Source of the DNA: Aphelocoma coerulescens
Taxonomy: Eukaryota > Chordata > Aves > Passeriformes > Corvidae
DNA length: 64,000 nt
Assembly: GCF_041296385.1 (NCBI RefSeq)
Contig: NC_091019.1
Span: 7,277,264 to 7,341,263, forward strand
Direction: 5' to 3'
Shown here: in pieces, positions 23,180-36,323 of the stretch
How positions within the stretch are numbered: the first letter of the stretch is position 1
How the letters are laid out: each line of letters opens with the position of its first letter
Translations under genes and position numbers: made by a program
The notes under the pieces: model-generated
What the model saw: only the letters and a program-made list of their open reading frames with translations
Database searches by the model: none
Told to the model about the DNA's origin: nothing

Positions 23180-25087
23180 GAACGTTATGGCATAAAAGTT
23201 TATTGTGTTTACAAGTTATTTCAGCTTAGGAACAATTATTAAGATAAACTGTTAGGGAAACTTTCTACATTTCTGTACTGAGGAGGACAAATTAATAACT
23301 TGGTCATTCAAACACATAGCACTGGAAATAGAGAAAAGTGAAATCTGAACTTACAGGATCTATCTTTATTTTATAATGCTGCTATTATAATGTAAGAAAT
23401 TTCTAGGAGATAATAGTGTCCAAAGGATAAATGTGTACAGGGTACATGAAAATGATTGAAGTATTACTTTTTTTTTTTTTCCTGACTGCAGACTAGCTTT
23501 CAGAATGGCTGAAATCAAGGGTTTAACTTTTGAATTATTGCTCAAGTTATACTCAAACAGGAAGATTTTCATCAGTGGACTTGGGGGTGGAGGGCTCTGT
23601 ATGGAAACTATGGAGTCTGAGTGTATTAAATAGAATATTTTCTCTTTAAGAATAAATATTACCGTTTCTTCCACGGCAGTGCATAGTGCTTGCAAAAAAC
23701 AAAAGTTGACGCTTTTTGAGTCTTTCTTTTAGTACATCAGATAAAATGCAGACTCTTGTGCACAGTAGTTTGTGACTCTTCCAAGACAGCTTCCGCTGTC
23801 TTTTTTTCTCGTCAGGAAGAAAATGGGATAAAGCAAGCAAATCACTTTTAAAAATCCAGCTGATGGTTGTTCTCTTAGCCAACAATAAATTATCGTTCAT
23901 CCAAAGCTTAAGAACCAGTGAGTAATTTGATATGATCTTGAGAATACAATAGGGATGTAAAGTGTGAAAGATGATATACTCTATGAAACATTATTTTTGT
24001 ATGGAACATGAATGTGTTTTGAGTATTTGTCACAACTTGGGTTTGGCTGAAAATTCTCATTGTTTTGTCATGTTTATTGCATGCAATCAATCACAAACAG
24101 ACTAGTGAATACTAAGCAATGCAAGGCAAGTGAGAGGTATAGGTTGCCTGAAGTGGCGCTTTAAAACCAGTTTACTGCACTGAAATACTGAGTCAAAGAA
24201 AAACGGCCAAGACATGAAATAACAAAGAAAACACAGGATTAACCTTAAAATTGCCAGTTCTTCATTGTGTTTCACATTTTACAGGTGTTCTGGGTTAGTG
24301 GGAATTGTCGACCACCCAATTTCAGTATTAGGGCATGTCCATCTTTCCCATATCTATAAAGTGATGACTCTGTATCATAGATGTTTATCTCATATATAAA
24401 AATAAATACATAAATATATATATACAAGAAATGTTTTTTACCTACTTATGAGATTTGCAAGGAAAAATTATCCAGAGCTGCATGCACTCTGACTGAGATT
24501 TTTTCAAACCTTGTATTCATATAATAATCATTCTCCTATGAAGTGATTTTTCTGATTAAAGATCGCTTCTATCTCAAGTGCTTTATGTTCCACTTGAGCT
24601 TTCAGAGTTTCAGTCAAACACTTGAAAACTCATGGATTATTGCTTTGAGCACCAGTAAGGAAATAAGTAATACCATCATTAAATCTCATGGTACTTAGTT
24701 GCCTCTCATACTGTCAATAAGCAGTATTTTAGTCCCTCATTTAAATTAGCCGCTTAAAAAGAGATTACCTCTCCTACAGCTCCTGCTAAGGGCATGAACA
24801 TTCAAAGGAGAGTATGCTTTAAATATCTCATTTTGTAATTGGTCATTAGCAATAATCACTGAAAGATTATTGATTTCTTTGCAGTCAGGAAAAGTAGAAA
24901 GTGCTTTATAATGACAAGTGGCTTTCAACAATGGAACTGTGTTTAATTTGATGTTTGAGAGTGACTATATAGTTGCATCCTAGACATCTTATGCATGGTA
25001 TTCTATGGAAGACTGAGTACATAGGGCTGAGTTGGAACTCACCTGTTTGAAAGACCAGAGGTGCCAAACTCATATCATGACAAAGGT
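23180..25087. other. AT-rich intergenic sequence
   Basis: No gene seen. An AT-dinucleotide patch lies at about 24393-24425. Confidence 0.5.
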
Positions 25088-25198
25088 CTTGGGTATTTTG
25101 AGCAACCTGGTCTAGTGGATACTATCCCTGACCATTGCTGGTAGGGTTGGAACTAGATGATCTTTAAGGTCCCTTCCAACCCAAACCATTCTATCACT
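25088..25198 (+). mobile_element. CR1 LINE 3'-terminal fragment
   Basis: About 110 bp matching the extreme CR1 3' end: GAGCAACCTGGTCTAGTGG, then GGTTGGAACTAGATGATC, TTTAAGGTCCCTTCCAACCC and CCATTCTATCACTCC. The element is strongly 5'-truncated and in sense orientation. Confidence 0.85.
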
Positions 25199-28100
25199 CC
25201 GGAGGAAGCAGAGAAAAGGGGAAACTTCTTCAGTAATCTCCCAGCAGCCAACTAATATAATCTCCATGAATTTGATGGTTCAGATGTATTTTCTGACATG
25301 TTTAGTAACTGTTGAATGGACATCTATGCCAGTACTCTGTTGGTCTCTTGAACAGCTTTCATAGCCCCCATTGGGACATCATGAGTTTTAGACCGGTACT
25401 GGGTTATCCATATTTCTTACTAATAGCTGTTTTCTGCTTCACCTCCCCTTTCTCTCTAGAAAAGCCACACTGTCAGTTAAAGGCACTTAATGAAGCTGTG
25501 TGTTGAGTCAAAGAACTATGACTGAACACAAGTGGCATTTGCCAGTATTAGGAAAGTATTCAATTTGTTTGGACCTGACTCTTCTGACTGCTGATACTGG
25601 TAGAACTCATCATCCCCCATTTACTGCTTCAAACTCAATTGAATCATAACCAAAGCCACAAAGGAGGAAATCTTAGATAGGAAGGCGGCTAGAGGAAAGC
25701 AAATGCAAAGGAAATATCTAGGAGTGGACTATGTTATTTCACAAAACAAACACACTGAGATGTTTCTCAAAGTATATATGGTCCCACACTCTGATGAACA
25801 CATGCTATTATGTAGCTCTGGGATAAAAGGGTATCTGTTAAGCCTAGCTCTGTGGGTGCAATATTTCTTCTGCAGCTAAAACCATTACAGTCTTGTTATA
25901 CAGATCTAGCCAAGTCCACCTGAATATGAAACATATTTAAAAATTGAGCTTCTAGGCAAAGGAGCTCTGCTTAATTTAGCTTTTTGCTAATAGAGACAGC
26001 TAAGGGTGATGGGAAAAAATGGAAATCCTGTATTAAATTTCTCTTTTCCTCATTTTTTTTGTCCTTTTCTAGTTTTAGTTCTGAATTCCAACCAGGCAGG
26101 TGAGATAGAAATAAGACATTGCTTGATGCTTGGTGTCTGACATTTCTATTTAAAGTCTCCAGGGCATGTTCTTACACCATGACATCACATCGCATCCCAT
26201 CTGGTAGGTAGAAACTGTACTTCAGTTCCTCACAAGTGTTTCTGGAGAAGGATAAATAGTGTATAGCAAGTGCCTTGATAGCCTCAAGAAGCTGCTGTAA
26301 GTGCAAAAAAACCTCAGTTGAAATATTTTTCTAGACAAAACTCTACTTCCTTGTGCATTAAAATCAGTTTCTAATTTGTAAATTTGTTTTTCTTTTTCTA
26401 GGCCTGGATTCTTGTCTTTTTACCCTGATAAAAAATTATCTATAACTCTACAGTTCAATTTCTTGTGTTTACTGCATTTTTCTTGTGGACATGATAGAGA
26501 AAATAGAAGCTTTTGATTTTGAGGTTTCAATTAGTCTGACCACATTAGGAATTTTTAAAGTTGAGGCAAGTATTTTGTTATCCTTGCCTATGTATAAATA
26601 CTTTCTTTAACTAAAAATTACTACACTAGGCTTTAGTCTTCAAGGGATTTTCAGTGTCTGCAACCTAAAACCTATATATCTTTGTTCGATCAGAATTTTA
26701 TAGTGTATAAAACTTCATGACATGTCAGGAACAAGATGAAAATACTTAAGTAGCTGAAGCATCAGTTGTTGCTTTAGAGAGAAAATCAAATTCTTTTTGC
26801 AGGAAAACTTCCAAATATTGGTCTTTGCAATATCAGGCAATTGTCAGTGTCATGATCCTGATTTAGGCCATTGTCTCAGAAAAGTCAATAGTTAAAATTT
26901 AGCTCTTCATTTCATTGACATGCCTAACCTTAATAGAAGAAAGCCTCTCATTTCTATTTATGAAAAAAAAAAAATAATAATTTAGTGGTGGAGTTCCAGT
27001 CACTGAAGTGTTGTAGAAGATGTAAGATGATGCATGGATCTGGAACCCATTTTTCCTGGTGGTTCTGCTCGGCAGCTTCCGATAATGATTTGCCATTAAG
27101 CAGAATGAGCTCTTACGTAGAGTGGCCAAAAGGAAGGTAATTTGAACACTTAAAATTCACAGATGGCCCTAGCAGAATCCACACTTGGCAGCTGTTATAG
27201 GTGGGAATTTGGCCCATGTATGGAATACAGATAAATCTGGGAAGACATAATGAAAATTAATATCTTAGTATTTTGCTGTATACTTTAGCTCTTGTATTCT
27301 TCTCAGTACTTATCAGTGAGTGCTAGTATAAATTTAAATGCCCTTTTGAGGAATAGTTGCAGAGAGTAAAAGCACTGAGAAGATATCAGTAAGTGCTTCA
27401 ACAAGCAATAACACTTATTATGTTCTCAGTCTGTGGAGGAGATAACATTGGATTCTTGCTTGAATAGAAAGGCCAAAAAAGCTGCAATTGGATAACTGGC
27501 CTCTGAAAAGAGTGGAAGGATGAAGGTCTCTAGGATGGACTAGCTCTGCAGTCATACAGCCATGAGTAATGCAGTCCAACATTTGTAGCCCTTAGGTAAG
27601 AAACTACCTCACTTAAAACTTTTAAAGAAGGTGTAAATAGAATGTACTTTTACAAAACAATCAAGTTGTTATAGCAGCTTGGACTTTATCAACACAAAAA
27701 TAACTGTTTTATTAAACAATACTCTATTGAATCAGGAGAAATATAAATTGTAATTTGGTTAAGAATACATAACTAATTAATGAGTGCCCAATGACTACTG
27801 TGCAAATTAGTAAAATTGCGAATACTTCAGTCTTCTTTCTCTGCTTATTTCTTTATATTAAACATGGTCCCTTCTGGATGCAAAGTACACCAGTTTTAGT
27901 TCTCACCATAGGGCTGGTAGTGAAGACCATTTTCCCACTTCTTTCTGTGTGGAAGAGAGAAGCTATTACAGTTGTGGTCAACTCAGACCACAGATCAGAT
28001 TTCAGAGTGAAAGGACTGTGCTTATTCCTGCCTGGCTGAGAGATTTAAAAGTTTGACTTCTGGGTTTTTTCCTCCAGTTTTGTTTTTAGGTAAAAATCCT

Positions 28101-29439
28101 TTCTATGATAAATCAGCTAGTGATACTAGACATCTAGATAAACAATGCTAATTTAAAATTGGCTGTAGTCTACCCAGACATCACACTATGGGAAATCATA
28201 AATAAAATTTTGGTAGGAACTCAGGTTTCTCCTGGAGGAAAAATGCTCCCAGCTGCTTTGCTTGTGTCCAGCAGAAGCAACTGCACTCAGGAATTGTCAC
28301 CCAGAGCTATTCATCCACCTGAAAGCTGGTATGTGCAAGTTGAAGCTCTGAAAGTCAGACATGTGATGTTGATATAAATTCATACAACATGCTACATTGT
28401 GGAACACACTAAAATGGACCACAGCAAAGAAAATTAACCAAGCGACTTCCTTCTATGTGAGCTTCTAAGAGCTGCAATGCTGATATGTTTATTATGTCCA
28501 TATAGCTCTTTCTGCTTAAAAGGGGATTAAATTTCCTGTTCACACTGCATAAAGATAGAATAAGAGCCTGATGCTTGGTTAGTCAGAAGGGGGACAGATT
28601 TTCCAAAAGAAAGCAAATGTGGCTGAGTCATCACTTCTGGGAGCAGAAGGATTAGTGAAGCAGAAGCAAAGGATAAAGCAAGGAATAATGTGTAAGACTA
28701 ATGGGACCATTGCTTTGTTTCATTTCCATGACCTTGCCTCTTCAGCAGAAGTTTAAAAAGTTGCTAATGAAATTTTTAGTTGGTTCAAACTTTTAAGAAG
28801 AAGGAAATCCAAATCCATAGTTACACTAACAAACTTCTTATACCCCATAGGCTCTAAGGTGATGGAGATGGGAGTGACCTTTGGTCTGCTTTTGACCACT
28901 AATCTTAGATGTTACAAATCAGAATATCCTTTCTCGTGGATTTTTTTAATATACTATGCTAGAAACAGAATATAATCATAAAGACATTAGTTGCTTTCCT
29001 GATATATGCAACTCAGATGCAGACACATTCAATTTTTTTTTAAGTATTAAACAAAATCAAGAATTGAGAATGTTTTGTAGACCATTTCTAGGTATTTTTT
29101 TGGATATGTAACATTTTCTTGAACTCTATCTCAAACTTTGATTTCCAGTTGTACAGGAGGTATAAAAATTTTGTCTTTCTAGCTTTTCTTTTATTTTGGG
29201 GGTTATTTCCTAGTCAGAAATTAAGTTATTTTCAAAGTTTTAACTTTTGTGATGCTTCAAGAGTCCACACTAACAGCATAAAAATAATATGAACTAAAAT
29301 TCAGCACTAACTCACAGAGTACCTAATTATATAAGATGCTCATAAAAATGTTAATTGAAAAGTGTTTTTTCCAAATAATTTCTCTGAACTCTAGCACCAC
29401 ATGTATCACAAGCAGCAGGCAGCTGTTAGATTTGAATGA
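25199..29439. other. AT-rich intergenic sequence
   Basis: No gene or repeat could be supported. The plus-strand frames of 82 and 72 residues at 27791 and 28159 show no recognisable domain. Confidence 0.5.
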
Positions 29440-29519
29440 CAGTACCTTTGCTGGAGAAGGGGAACACCTAGTCCTACCGTTGGTGCTGCAGATGATCATC
29501 TGACCAGAGGAAGTAAAGG

Positions 29520-30154
29520 TGTCTTGGTTTGAGACAAATTAGGAGGAAATGTCCTGAGATGAACATGTCCTCTAATGGAAGGCAGGTTTTGGCAGCCCCT
29601 CCTGCCCCCAGGTTCAAAAGGAATTTATTGGGAGAAAGTGAAAAAAACCCTGTTTATTTAACAAGGAAGGTGCACGCGGTCATGAGGAAGAAAAAATAAA
29701 TAAGGTTAGCTAATAAAACCTCTCGCTGTGGAAAAGACATGCTAGATTCAGAGTCCTTTCTGTACGTGTGGCTCTGTTCTCTCCAGAGCTGGAGTGCGGC
29801 ATGGGCCCCTCCGGGCCATGGTGTGGGGCCTCCCGGTGATGGTGTTCTGGACTGGAGCAAAGCTGAACAGTTCCAGAAGAAGAAGAAGAAGCCATAGTCC
29901 CAGGAAAACTTCTTGCCTCAGCTAATGAACAAGAAGCTAGCTAAAAAGCAACGGAGTGCAACTCTCTTCCCTGCTGCAGAGCCAAGAGCTGCGAAGAGAG
30001 CAAGGGAATTATCTGTATTTTTTTGAACCCAGACACCGAATGAATTCCACCACCTTCCCCTCACTCTCTCTTGGATCTGGCTTAAAGGCACAGGAGTCAT
30101 ATCTAGCATAGAGCAGACAATCGGGATACAGCATCACAAAGTCACCCCAAGACA
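29520..30154 (-). mobile_element. Solo LTR (635 bp) with perfect 5-bp TSD
   Basis: The plus strand begins TGTCTTGGTTTGAGACAAA and ends CACCCCAAGACA. Flanks are AAAGG at 29515-29519 and AAAGG at 30155-30159. It belongs to the same family as 22504-23179 and is in the same orientation, with AATAAA on the minus strand near 29656. It is inserted inside one unit of the tandem array. Confidence 0.9.
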
Positions 30155-30290
30155 AAAGGTCAGCAAGACCTTTCTGTCCTGGCATCTTTTATGTGAGAGC
30201 ATTCCTTGAACATGTTCCGTATTGGAGGTGGTATCCAAATTTTGATGGTGGACTCTTGAAAGAGGATGATTGTGCTTTTAAATGGGAAAG

Positions 30291-30868
30291 TGTCAAGGTT
30301 CAACACCATCCAGCCACCAAGTCCCACACAGCCTCTTGCTCACTCCCCCACCAGTAGGATCGGGGAGAGAATCGAGAGAGTAAAAGCTAGAAAACCCACA
30401 GGATGAGATAAAGGCAGTTTTATAGGGAAAGCAAAAACCACACAAACAAGCAAAGCAAAAGAAGGAATTCACTCGCTGCTTCCCATGGGCAGGCAGGTGT
30501 TCAGCCATCCCAGGAGAGCAGGGCCCCATCACATGTAATGGCTACTTGGGAATACAAATGCCATCACTCCAAACATCCCCCCTTCCTCCTTCTTTCCCCC
30601 ACTTTATATCCAGAGCATGATATCACATGGTCTGAAATATCCCTGTGATCAGTTTGGGTCACCTGTCCCAGCTGTGTACCCTCCCACCCTTCCATGCACC
30701 CCCAACTTCCTTGCTGGCCTGGCAGTGCTAAAAGCAGCAAAAGGCTCTGTGTAACAGAACAAACCCATTTCTATTATCATCATTGTGCTCAGCAAAAATC
30801 CAAAACATAGACCCACACTAGCCACTGTGAAGGAAATTACCTGCACCCCAGTCAGAAATGGCACAACA
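30291..30868 (-). mobile_element. ERVL-type solo LTR (578 bp) with 6-bp TSD
   Basis: On the minus strand it starts TGTTGTGCC at 30868, runs through TTTTGGATTT-TGCTGAGCAC, a GGGAGGGTACACAGC block and a TATAAAG box (near 30604), and ends GGTGTTGAACCTTGACA at 30291. This layout is that of the very common bird ERVL LTR. The flanks are GGAAAG (30285-30290) and GGAAAG (30869-30874). It sits between two units of the tandem array. Confidence 0.85.
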
Positions 30869-31210
30869 GGAAAGCACTTAGCCCCAGTGTTTCAGACACA
30901 GTTTATAGGCTGCCCCGGGGAGGTAAAGGCTGGCAAGACCTCTCTGCCCTGGCACCCTTTTTGTGAGAGCAATCCTTGTATGTATTCAATACTGGAGGTG
31001 GAATCCAGATTTCGGTGGTGGGCACCTGAAGGAGGATCACAGTGCTTTTACCTGTGAAGGAAAGGACCTAGACCCAGTGTTTCAGGTGCAGATGATTTGC
31101 TATGGGGAGGTAATAACCAGCAACAGCTTGCTGTTTAGACACCTTTTGTGTTGTAACTGTCCCTGTATGTTTTCAGTTTTTGAGCTTGGCTCTACCTTTC
31201 TGTGAGAAGT

Positions 31211-34200
31211 AAATGAGACAGCCACATCATTAAGATCATAGGAAGGAAAAAAATGAGAACCAGAAATATGAGAGCAATGACATTGCTGTTCTTTTGAAAA
31301 TAATCTGCTCCTTCTTATCAGACACCCTATTAATGAACTGATGGTTAAAGGAAGACAAGGCATTTTGCAATATGAGAGCTGCCTAAAGGGTTTTATCTGG
31401 GTTAAGTTTCATTTACTGGGTAGAATGAGGCAGGAATCTAACTTTCTCCTGAAAAACACACTGTCCTGAGGCAGTGAATCTTTCCCCACTCAGGGCATTT
31501 TGGGGGGGAGGCAGGTGAGGAATTGAGGAACAAATGGAAGCAAAATGGGGAAAAAGCTGATTACTTACCACATTCCAGTTGCTCTCAGACATGTCCAGTG
31601 GGTGTTGAGTGAGAAAACAAATATATACTGATTCATTGCTTTTCTGCAGTCTGTCCACCTATGAACTTACCAGAGGCAGGTTAAAGTGCAGGATCAATCA
31701 AGACTTAAAACAGACACAACACAAAAATACGCACTCTGTCCTGTGCAAAATGAATGAATTAACAGACAATCTGTCTAAAAGAAATTAATACTTGGACCCA
31801 AAACCAAAGAGACCTTTCTTAATTCCTATATTTTTGGTGAATTTTTATATTTTTTCTTTTTATGTGGTGGGTAGTAAGGAGTTTTGCTAGAAAGAAAGCA
31901 AAATATTTCAGGAAACCTCTATATAAGAGTCTGGTTTGTTTTCCTTTGGAGAGAAAAGAGAAAAAGGAATGGGTCTACTATTATCATCTCCAAGTGGTCA
32001 CACATCTGGATGTCCAATTAAAAAAAAAAAAACACTAAAAAAGAAAAAGTCATCAGAGGCATACGATGACAAGTCAAGAACAACATAGTAGGAAGAGCTT
32101 TAAATTTATGTTGCTTTAGGCTACTTTTGTACCTCACCTCAGAAACTGAAATTCAGCTGGCACAACAGAAAAAATCCTGGCTTTCTCTGCCTCAATTACT
32201 TTCAGTGGGAGAAACTTTGGATTCTGAAACAGCTTAGAATCACAAAAACAGGTTTTGCATGAGACGCAAATACTTCAGTGGGTCAAATTGAAATATTCAT
32301 TTTCACCTTGGCCTTTAATATTTTTTACTTCTGAAAAATCCCTTATTTCAACAAGGACTCTATAAATTGGGAGTCAGAATATGAGCAGAAATTAATAGTG
32401 CTAAATGAATCTGCAAAGGATGTCTTAATGCTAGAAATTATCTTTCAGATTTATAACCTGTTAACTCCTTGTCCATTATTATATCTTCTCTATTTTGTCC
32501 TTACATGGGAATTTATTTCTTTTATAATTTCTAATTTCCCAGGAGCTCTCATTAATGGTTGATACCATTTGCTCAAATTCCCTTTATTAAATATATCAAA
32601 AAGTCATCTCCTTTTGGAATAAAATGCAATTTTATAGTTAGGAATACTTGTTTGATTTTTCTCCCAATTTTACCCTCTATTGTGTAGCTTGTATTTGCTT
32701 TTGAATTATTGCTAAAATTTGCCTCTGAAGTGAGAACTTTACAGAAGTACCTTTCTTCCACTAGTAAAGATCAAGCAGATCGATAATGAAACTAAGCTTG
32801 ATATATTCTTCAAGTGTATCTTCATCCTTTCTATCAACACATTTGGACAGTTTGAATGTTCTATCTCCTCTAATTTAATATTATTGCCACTTACTATTTA
32901 TATTCTGATGTCATCTGCAAAACCCAACATAGACTGACTATTCTACTGTGCTAGTGTTGTGTGTGGAAAGTGATCAACATGTAGAAATTATAGTATTGAG
33001 AAATGATGTCACTGACAAATGGTTTTAAATGTAGGTCAAAAATACATCTTTTTAATTACACATTCAAATCCACCAAACTGCATTGTCTCCATGGCTGAAC
33101 ATGGTGATCTCTCTTTTCTCCCTAATAAAGCACTTGCCTCTAAATCCAAACTCAAGTTTTACAGTTGCCTGTCAGCAGAATTATTTATTCTACTGATTTT
33201 TGTTTCCTACTTTTCCTCCCCTGTTGCTCCTTTGTGACTTCTTTTATGCAGATCCATGTCCTTTCAGCACTTAAATATATCTGCTATCTATCAATTGGTT
33301 GATTCAACATTGCAAAAGGGGATTTGCATCTATGGATACTTGTGATGTGAAAAAGGGTAAGAATAGAGGAGCCCAGATGTCTTGAGGACAGATTCTTAGT
33401 TTTCTTTAGACTTTGGCACTTCACATGCTTGGACAGTCATGAAAGCAAAGGGATGGCCAAAAACACAAGAAAAAACTTTGGTTTTTTCTAACTATAACAA
33501 GTCATTATGAGACCTACATTCAATAATATTTTCTGCTTTGTGAAATTCCAGCACAGATTTCTGTATCACAGACCTTTTTTTGTGTTTGAAGTGCCAAGTC
33601 ATTTCACCAGTAGGATACAAGCATTTCAGCTTCCATGCTTTCTAGGGATGTGTGTAAGTGATGTGCTGTATCTTTTTCTGCACTGCAGTAACTATATCGA
33701 AACTACAGATTTACTTGCAGTGGGAGCCTTAAGAAAAGCTTCAGGAGAATTTTGTGTTTCTCTATCAAAATAACTGAACTGCCTGTTTCTCTTAGGAGCT
33801 TACCACTTGGTATGTGGTTGTGAATAACAATGAAGGGGAGAGCCAGCTTAGAGGGAAAACTTTGGGGTGCAGGTTCCTATGAAAAAGTGCAGTTGGAGCC
33901 TTTTTTGCTTTCACAGCTGAAGCAGGGAGCTCTAATGGATCTACTGGGGGCAGTTTGAGGAAGTGCTTGTGAATTAATTACCCTTTCTTTAGTTTCCCTT
34001 GGATCTGCCTTGCAGTGCAGAGTTTTTGCCAGTGACATATGTGGATAGTCCAACAATAAATGATATGCTAGTAGAAATGGTTTGCTGACAGTTCATACAG
34101 TCAGTGGATAGATTCCTGGGGACTTTTTCATCCATTCCGTTACATCAGCAAAAGTCTTTTTTAAAGGCATGTACAAATAGCAGTTCTAGTGAAGACACTT

Positions 34201-35650
34201 TCTCCTTTCCTTTTAAGACTCTCCATATCCGCACGATACTCTGCATCTGAGATTTAGTGTAGCTTTCTTTTGGTGAAGCTATTAAAGCCCTAGATATGAA
34301 TATTTTTCTCCTGTGTGAAACTATTTACTGTAGGGCTCAGAGCACTCCGTAACCTGTTACAATTTTATTTTAGTTACTATACTAGTGATCTATGTAGGGT
34401 AGCTGAAACATAATATTTAAATATACACACATGAAGCCCAAGAAAGGCTGCAAATGATTCAGATTGCTTGGGAAGGCATAGAAAGCTGCTGTCAAGCAGA
34501 CTTAGACAAGTAAGGATTGCCTTCTCTGATGCTTGCATTTTAGATGTTTGACTATAGGGTAGACTCTATGACTGACGGACCTGAGTCCCTTTACAAAGAA
34601 AAGAAAAAGACTAGAGAATAATTTTAAAATTGGGACCCTGGAATTTTTAAGTGAGGCTACATGTCCAGGAGGTTCCTTCTAAACATATGAGCAAAAGGAA
34701 CTTATTCCACTTGCCATGTTTCAAACCAAAAAGAACCATCCTCTCCCTCCCATCCCTCCTATCCCTAGCTTCCCCTTCCCAGATATTGCAGTGCAAGAAG
34801 TGTCTTTACACTCACAGTGGTTGACTGCAGGACTTGGTGGTCTCTGCAGTCCAATAAAACTGCTTTCTGCAATGTGGCCAGTATTCAGATTTGGCTGAAA
34901 TGTGATCCTTGAAAAACATCTTTTAGAGGTAAGTACCTTGTATTCCCTTCCTGTCAGGCAGAGGGCAGTTCATGTCCAGGTTAAGCTAGGCAGGATGGTC
35001 ACTGCTTGGTATATACCTCAGTGGTAGCAGTTCCAGTTTCAAAACAAAATGGAGACTCTCAAGGCAATGCAATTTTGTTCACTTGTTAAGTCCTCTGATT
35101 ATATCTTGCATCCCAATTCCCATAATGGAAGAATGCCTGTATCTTATTTTTTTGTGTGTTTCTTTTTTCCCTTAAGTTTAATAATTAATTTAGTTTTAAC
35201 CATTTCAGCTCTTCTATTATGGAGGTATCTCACATAGACCCCATGTGGAACCTGCAGAGCCTTCCTGGTCAGTAGGTGCTACTTCTTAGATATTTCTTTT
35301 CATCAGAACCCTGACAACTTCCAGTTAAATCTATACAATTAATCTCTTGTGTAGGTAGAAGTGGTTTAGATATACAGTAGAGAAAATATCTACATTCCTG
35401 CAGTGACAGTCTATTTGCATATAAACTAAGAGGACAATGAATGATAGTAAAGCATGTCACTCACTTGAAATGGTGGGAAAGAAATTAGTACAGTAAGAAT
35501 CACAAATTTTCCATACTACAAATAAAAATGGCAAAAGTAATGAAAATGGAAATGTCTTAACAGATTTTTGGCTTTGGATCTGGAAATCAGATTCTGATGT
35601 GCAGAAGTAGACTTGTGTGAATCAGTACAGAGATCATCAAAACTAGAAAG
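31211..35650. other. AT-rich intergenic sequence
   Basis: No gene or repeat supported. An A-run lies near 32019-32033, and there are no frames above 90 residues. Confidence 0.5.
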
Positions 35651-36323
35651 AAATCCTGGGAAGTATTCTTTCTAATTCAGATGTAGTTATCAAAGGCTTC
35701 CCATTCCCCTTTTTGTCAACAAACTGGACGGGGAGCTTGGAAAAGCGTTCCAGAAGCCTTTTTATTATTTTATTCCATTGTCAGTCTCACCTACAGAGTT
35801 GAGACAGAGATGATACAAAGCTCATGCTGTCCCAGACATCCAAAGACTCCCTGGTTACAGAGCATTCTTAAAGGCTTCTTAGCCAATAAGCATGCTTCTA
35901 AAAGTTACAGACAATTGTTAATCAATCCACAACAGCGCACGTACATTTGTTGTACACAATACTCGCTTGTTACACCTTATATAAGAACACACAGTATTCC
36001 ATTATTAAGCTTAAACTTATCTATCTTGCTAAGCATATTTTTTGCAACTTCAAAACCTATTTCAGCCAAACCTAGAAACTCTAACCATTGTTTTAATATC
36101 CTTGCTTACTGTATAATTGAATCTTCTTCTGTATAATTGTATCTTCTTCTATCTTCAAGTTTTCGCAGCTAGAGCTGATCCCTAAACTCTTCTGCTTTAT
36201 TTCTGAAACCTGCTTTTTTCTCACACCTAAGAGCTTTTTCACCTTCTGCGTTTCCCCACAAAATCCTGGGAAGTATTCTTTCTAATTCAGATGAAGTTAT
36301 CAACAGCTTCCCATTCCCCTTAT
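35651..36323. repeat. 63-bp direct duplication flanking a solo LTR
   Basis: Copy 1 (35651-35713) ends at the base before the LTR and copy 2 (36261-36323) begins at the base after it. They agree at 59 of 63 positions. Both start AAATCCTGGGAAGTATTC and end with a CCATTCCCCT-plus-T-rich end. Similarity does not extend outside the 63 bp on either side. Retroviral integration normally duplicates 4-6 bp, so the length is unusual. Confidence 0.85.
35714..36260 (-). mobile_element. Solo LTR (547 bp)
   Basis: On the minus strand it starts TGTGGGGAAACGCAG at 36260 and ends TTTGTTGACA at 35714. It has TATATAAG near 35981, overlapping AATAAA signals near 35765-35776 and a ~55-bp U5. A GTATAATTG-ATCTTCTTCT unit is repeated in tandem at about 36110-36155. 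No internal genes are present. The flanks are the 63-bp duplicates described separately instead of a short TSD. Confidence 0.75.

Larger units (their letters stand above)
29440..31210. repeat. Diverged ~190-bp tandem repeat array, interrupted by two LTRs
   Basis: Units begin with GGAAAG/GGAACA followed by a C-x-TAG-CCC-AGTG...CAG block: unit A from 29461 (continuing after two insertions to 30290), unit B 30869-31058 and unit C from 31059. The end of an earlier unit (AGTACCTTTGCTGGAGAAGG) precedes unit A. Within units, GG-AGGTAAAGG-C-GCAAGACCT, TTTGTGAGAGCA and TGGAGGTGG blocks recur. The period is 190 bases, not a multiple of three, and the matching units fall in different frames, so it is not coding. 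Unit A is split at 29519/30155 by one LTR and the A/B junction by another. Confidence 0.75.

Noticed and set aside
30785..31205. Two overlapping frames with similar peptides (V-F-Q-x-Q...G-E-V) as a repeated protein domain
   Set aside because: The similarity comes from the ~190-bp tandem repeat; the period is not a multiple of three and the peptides lie in different frames.
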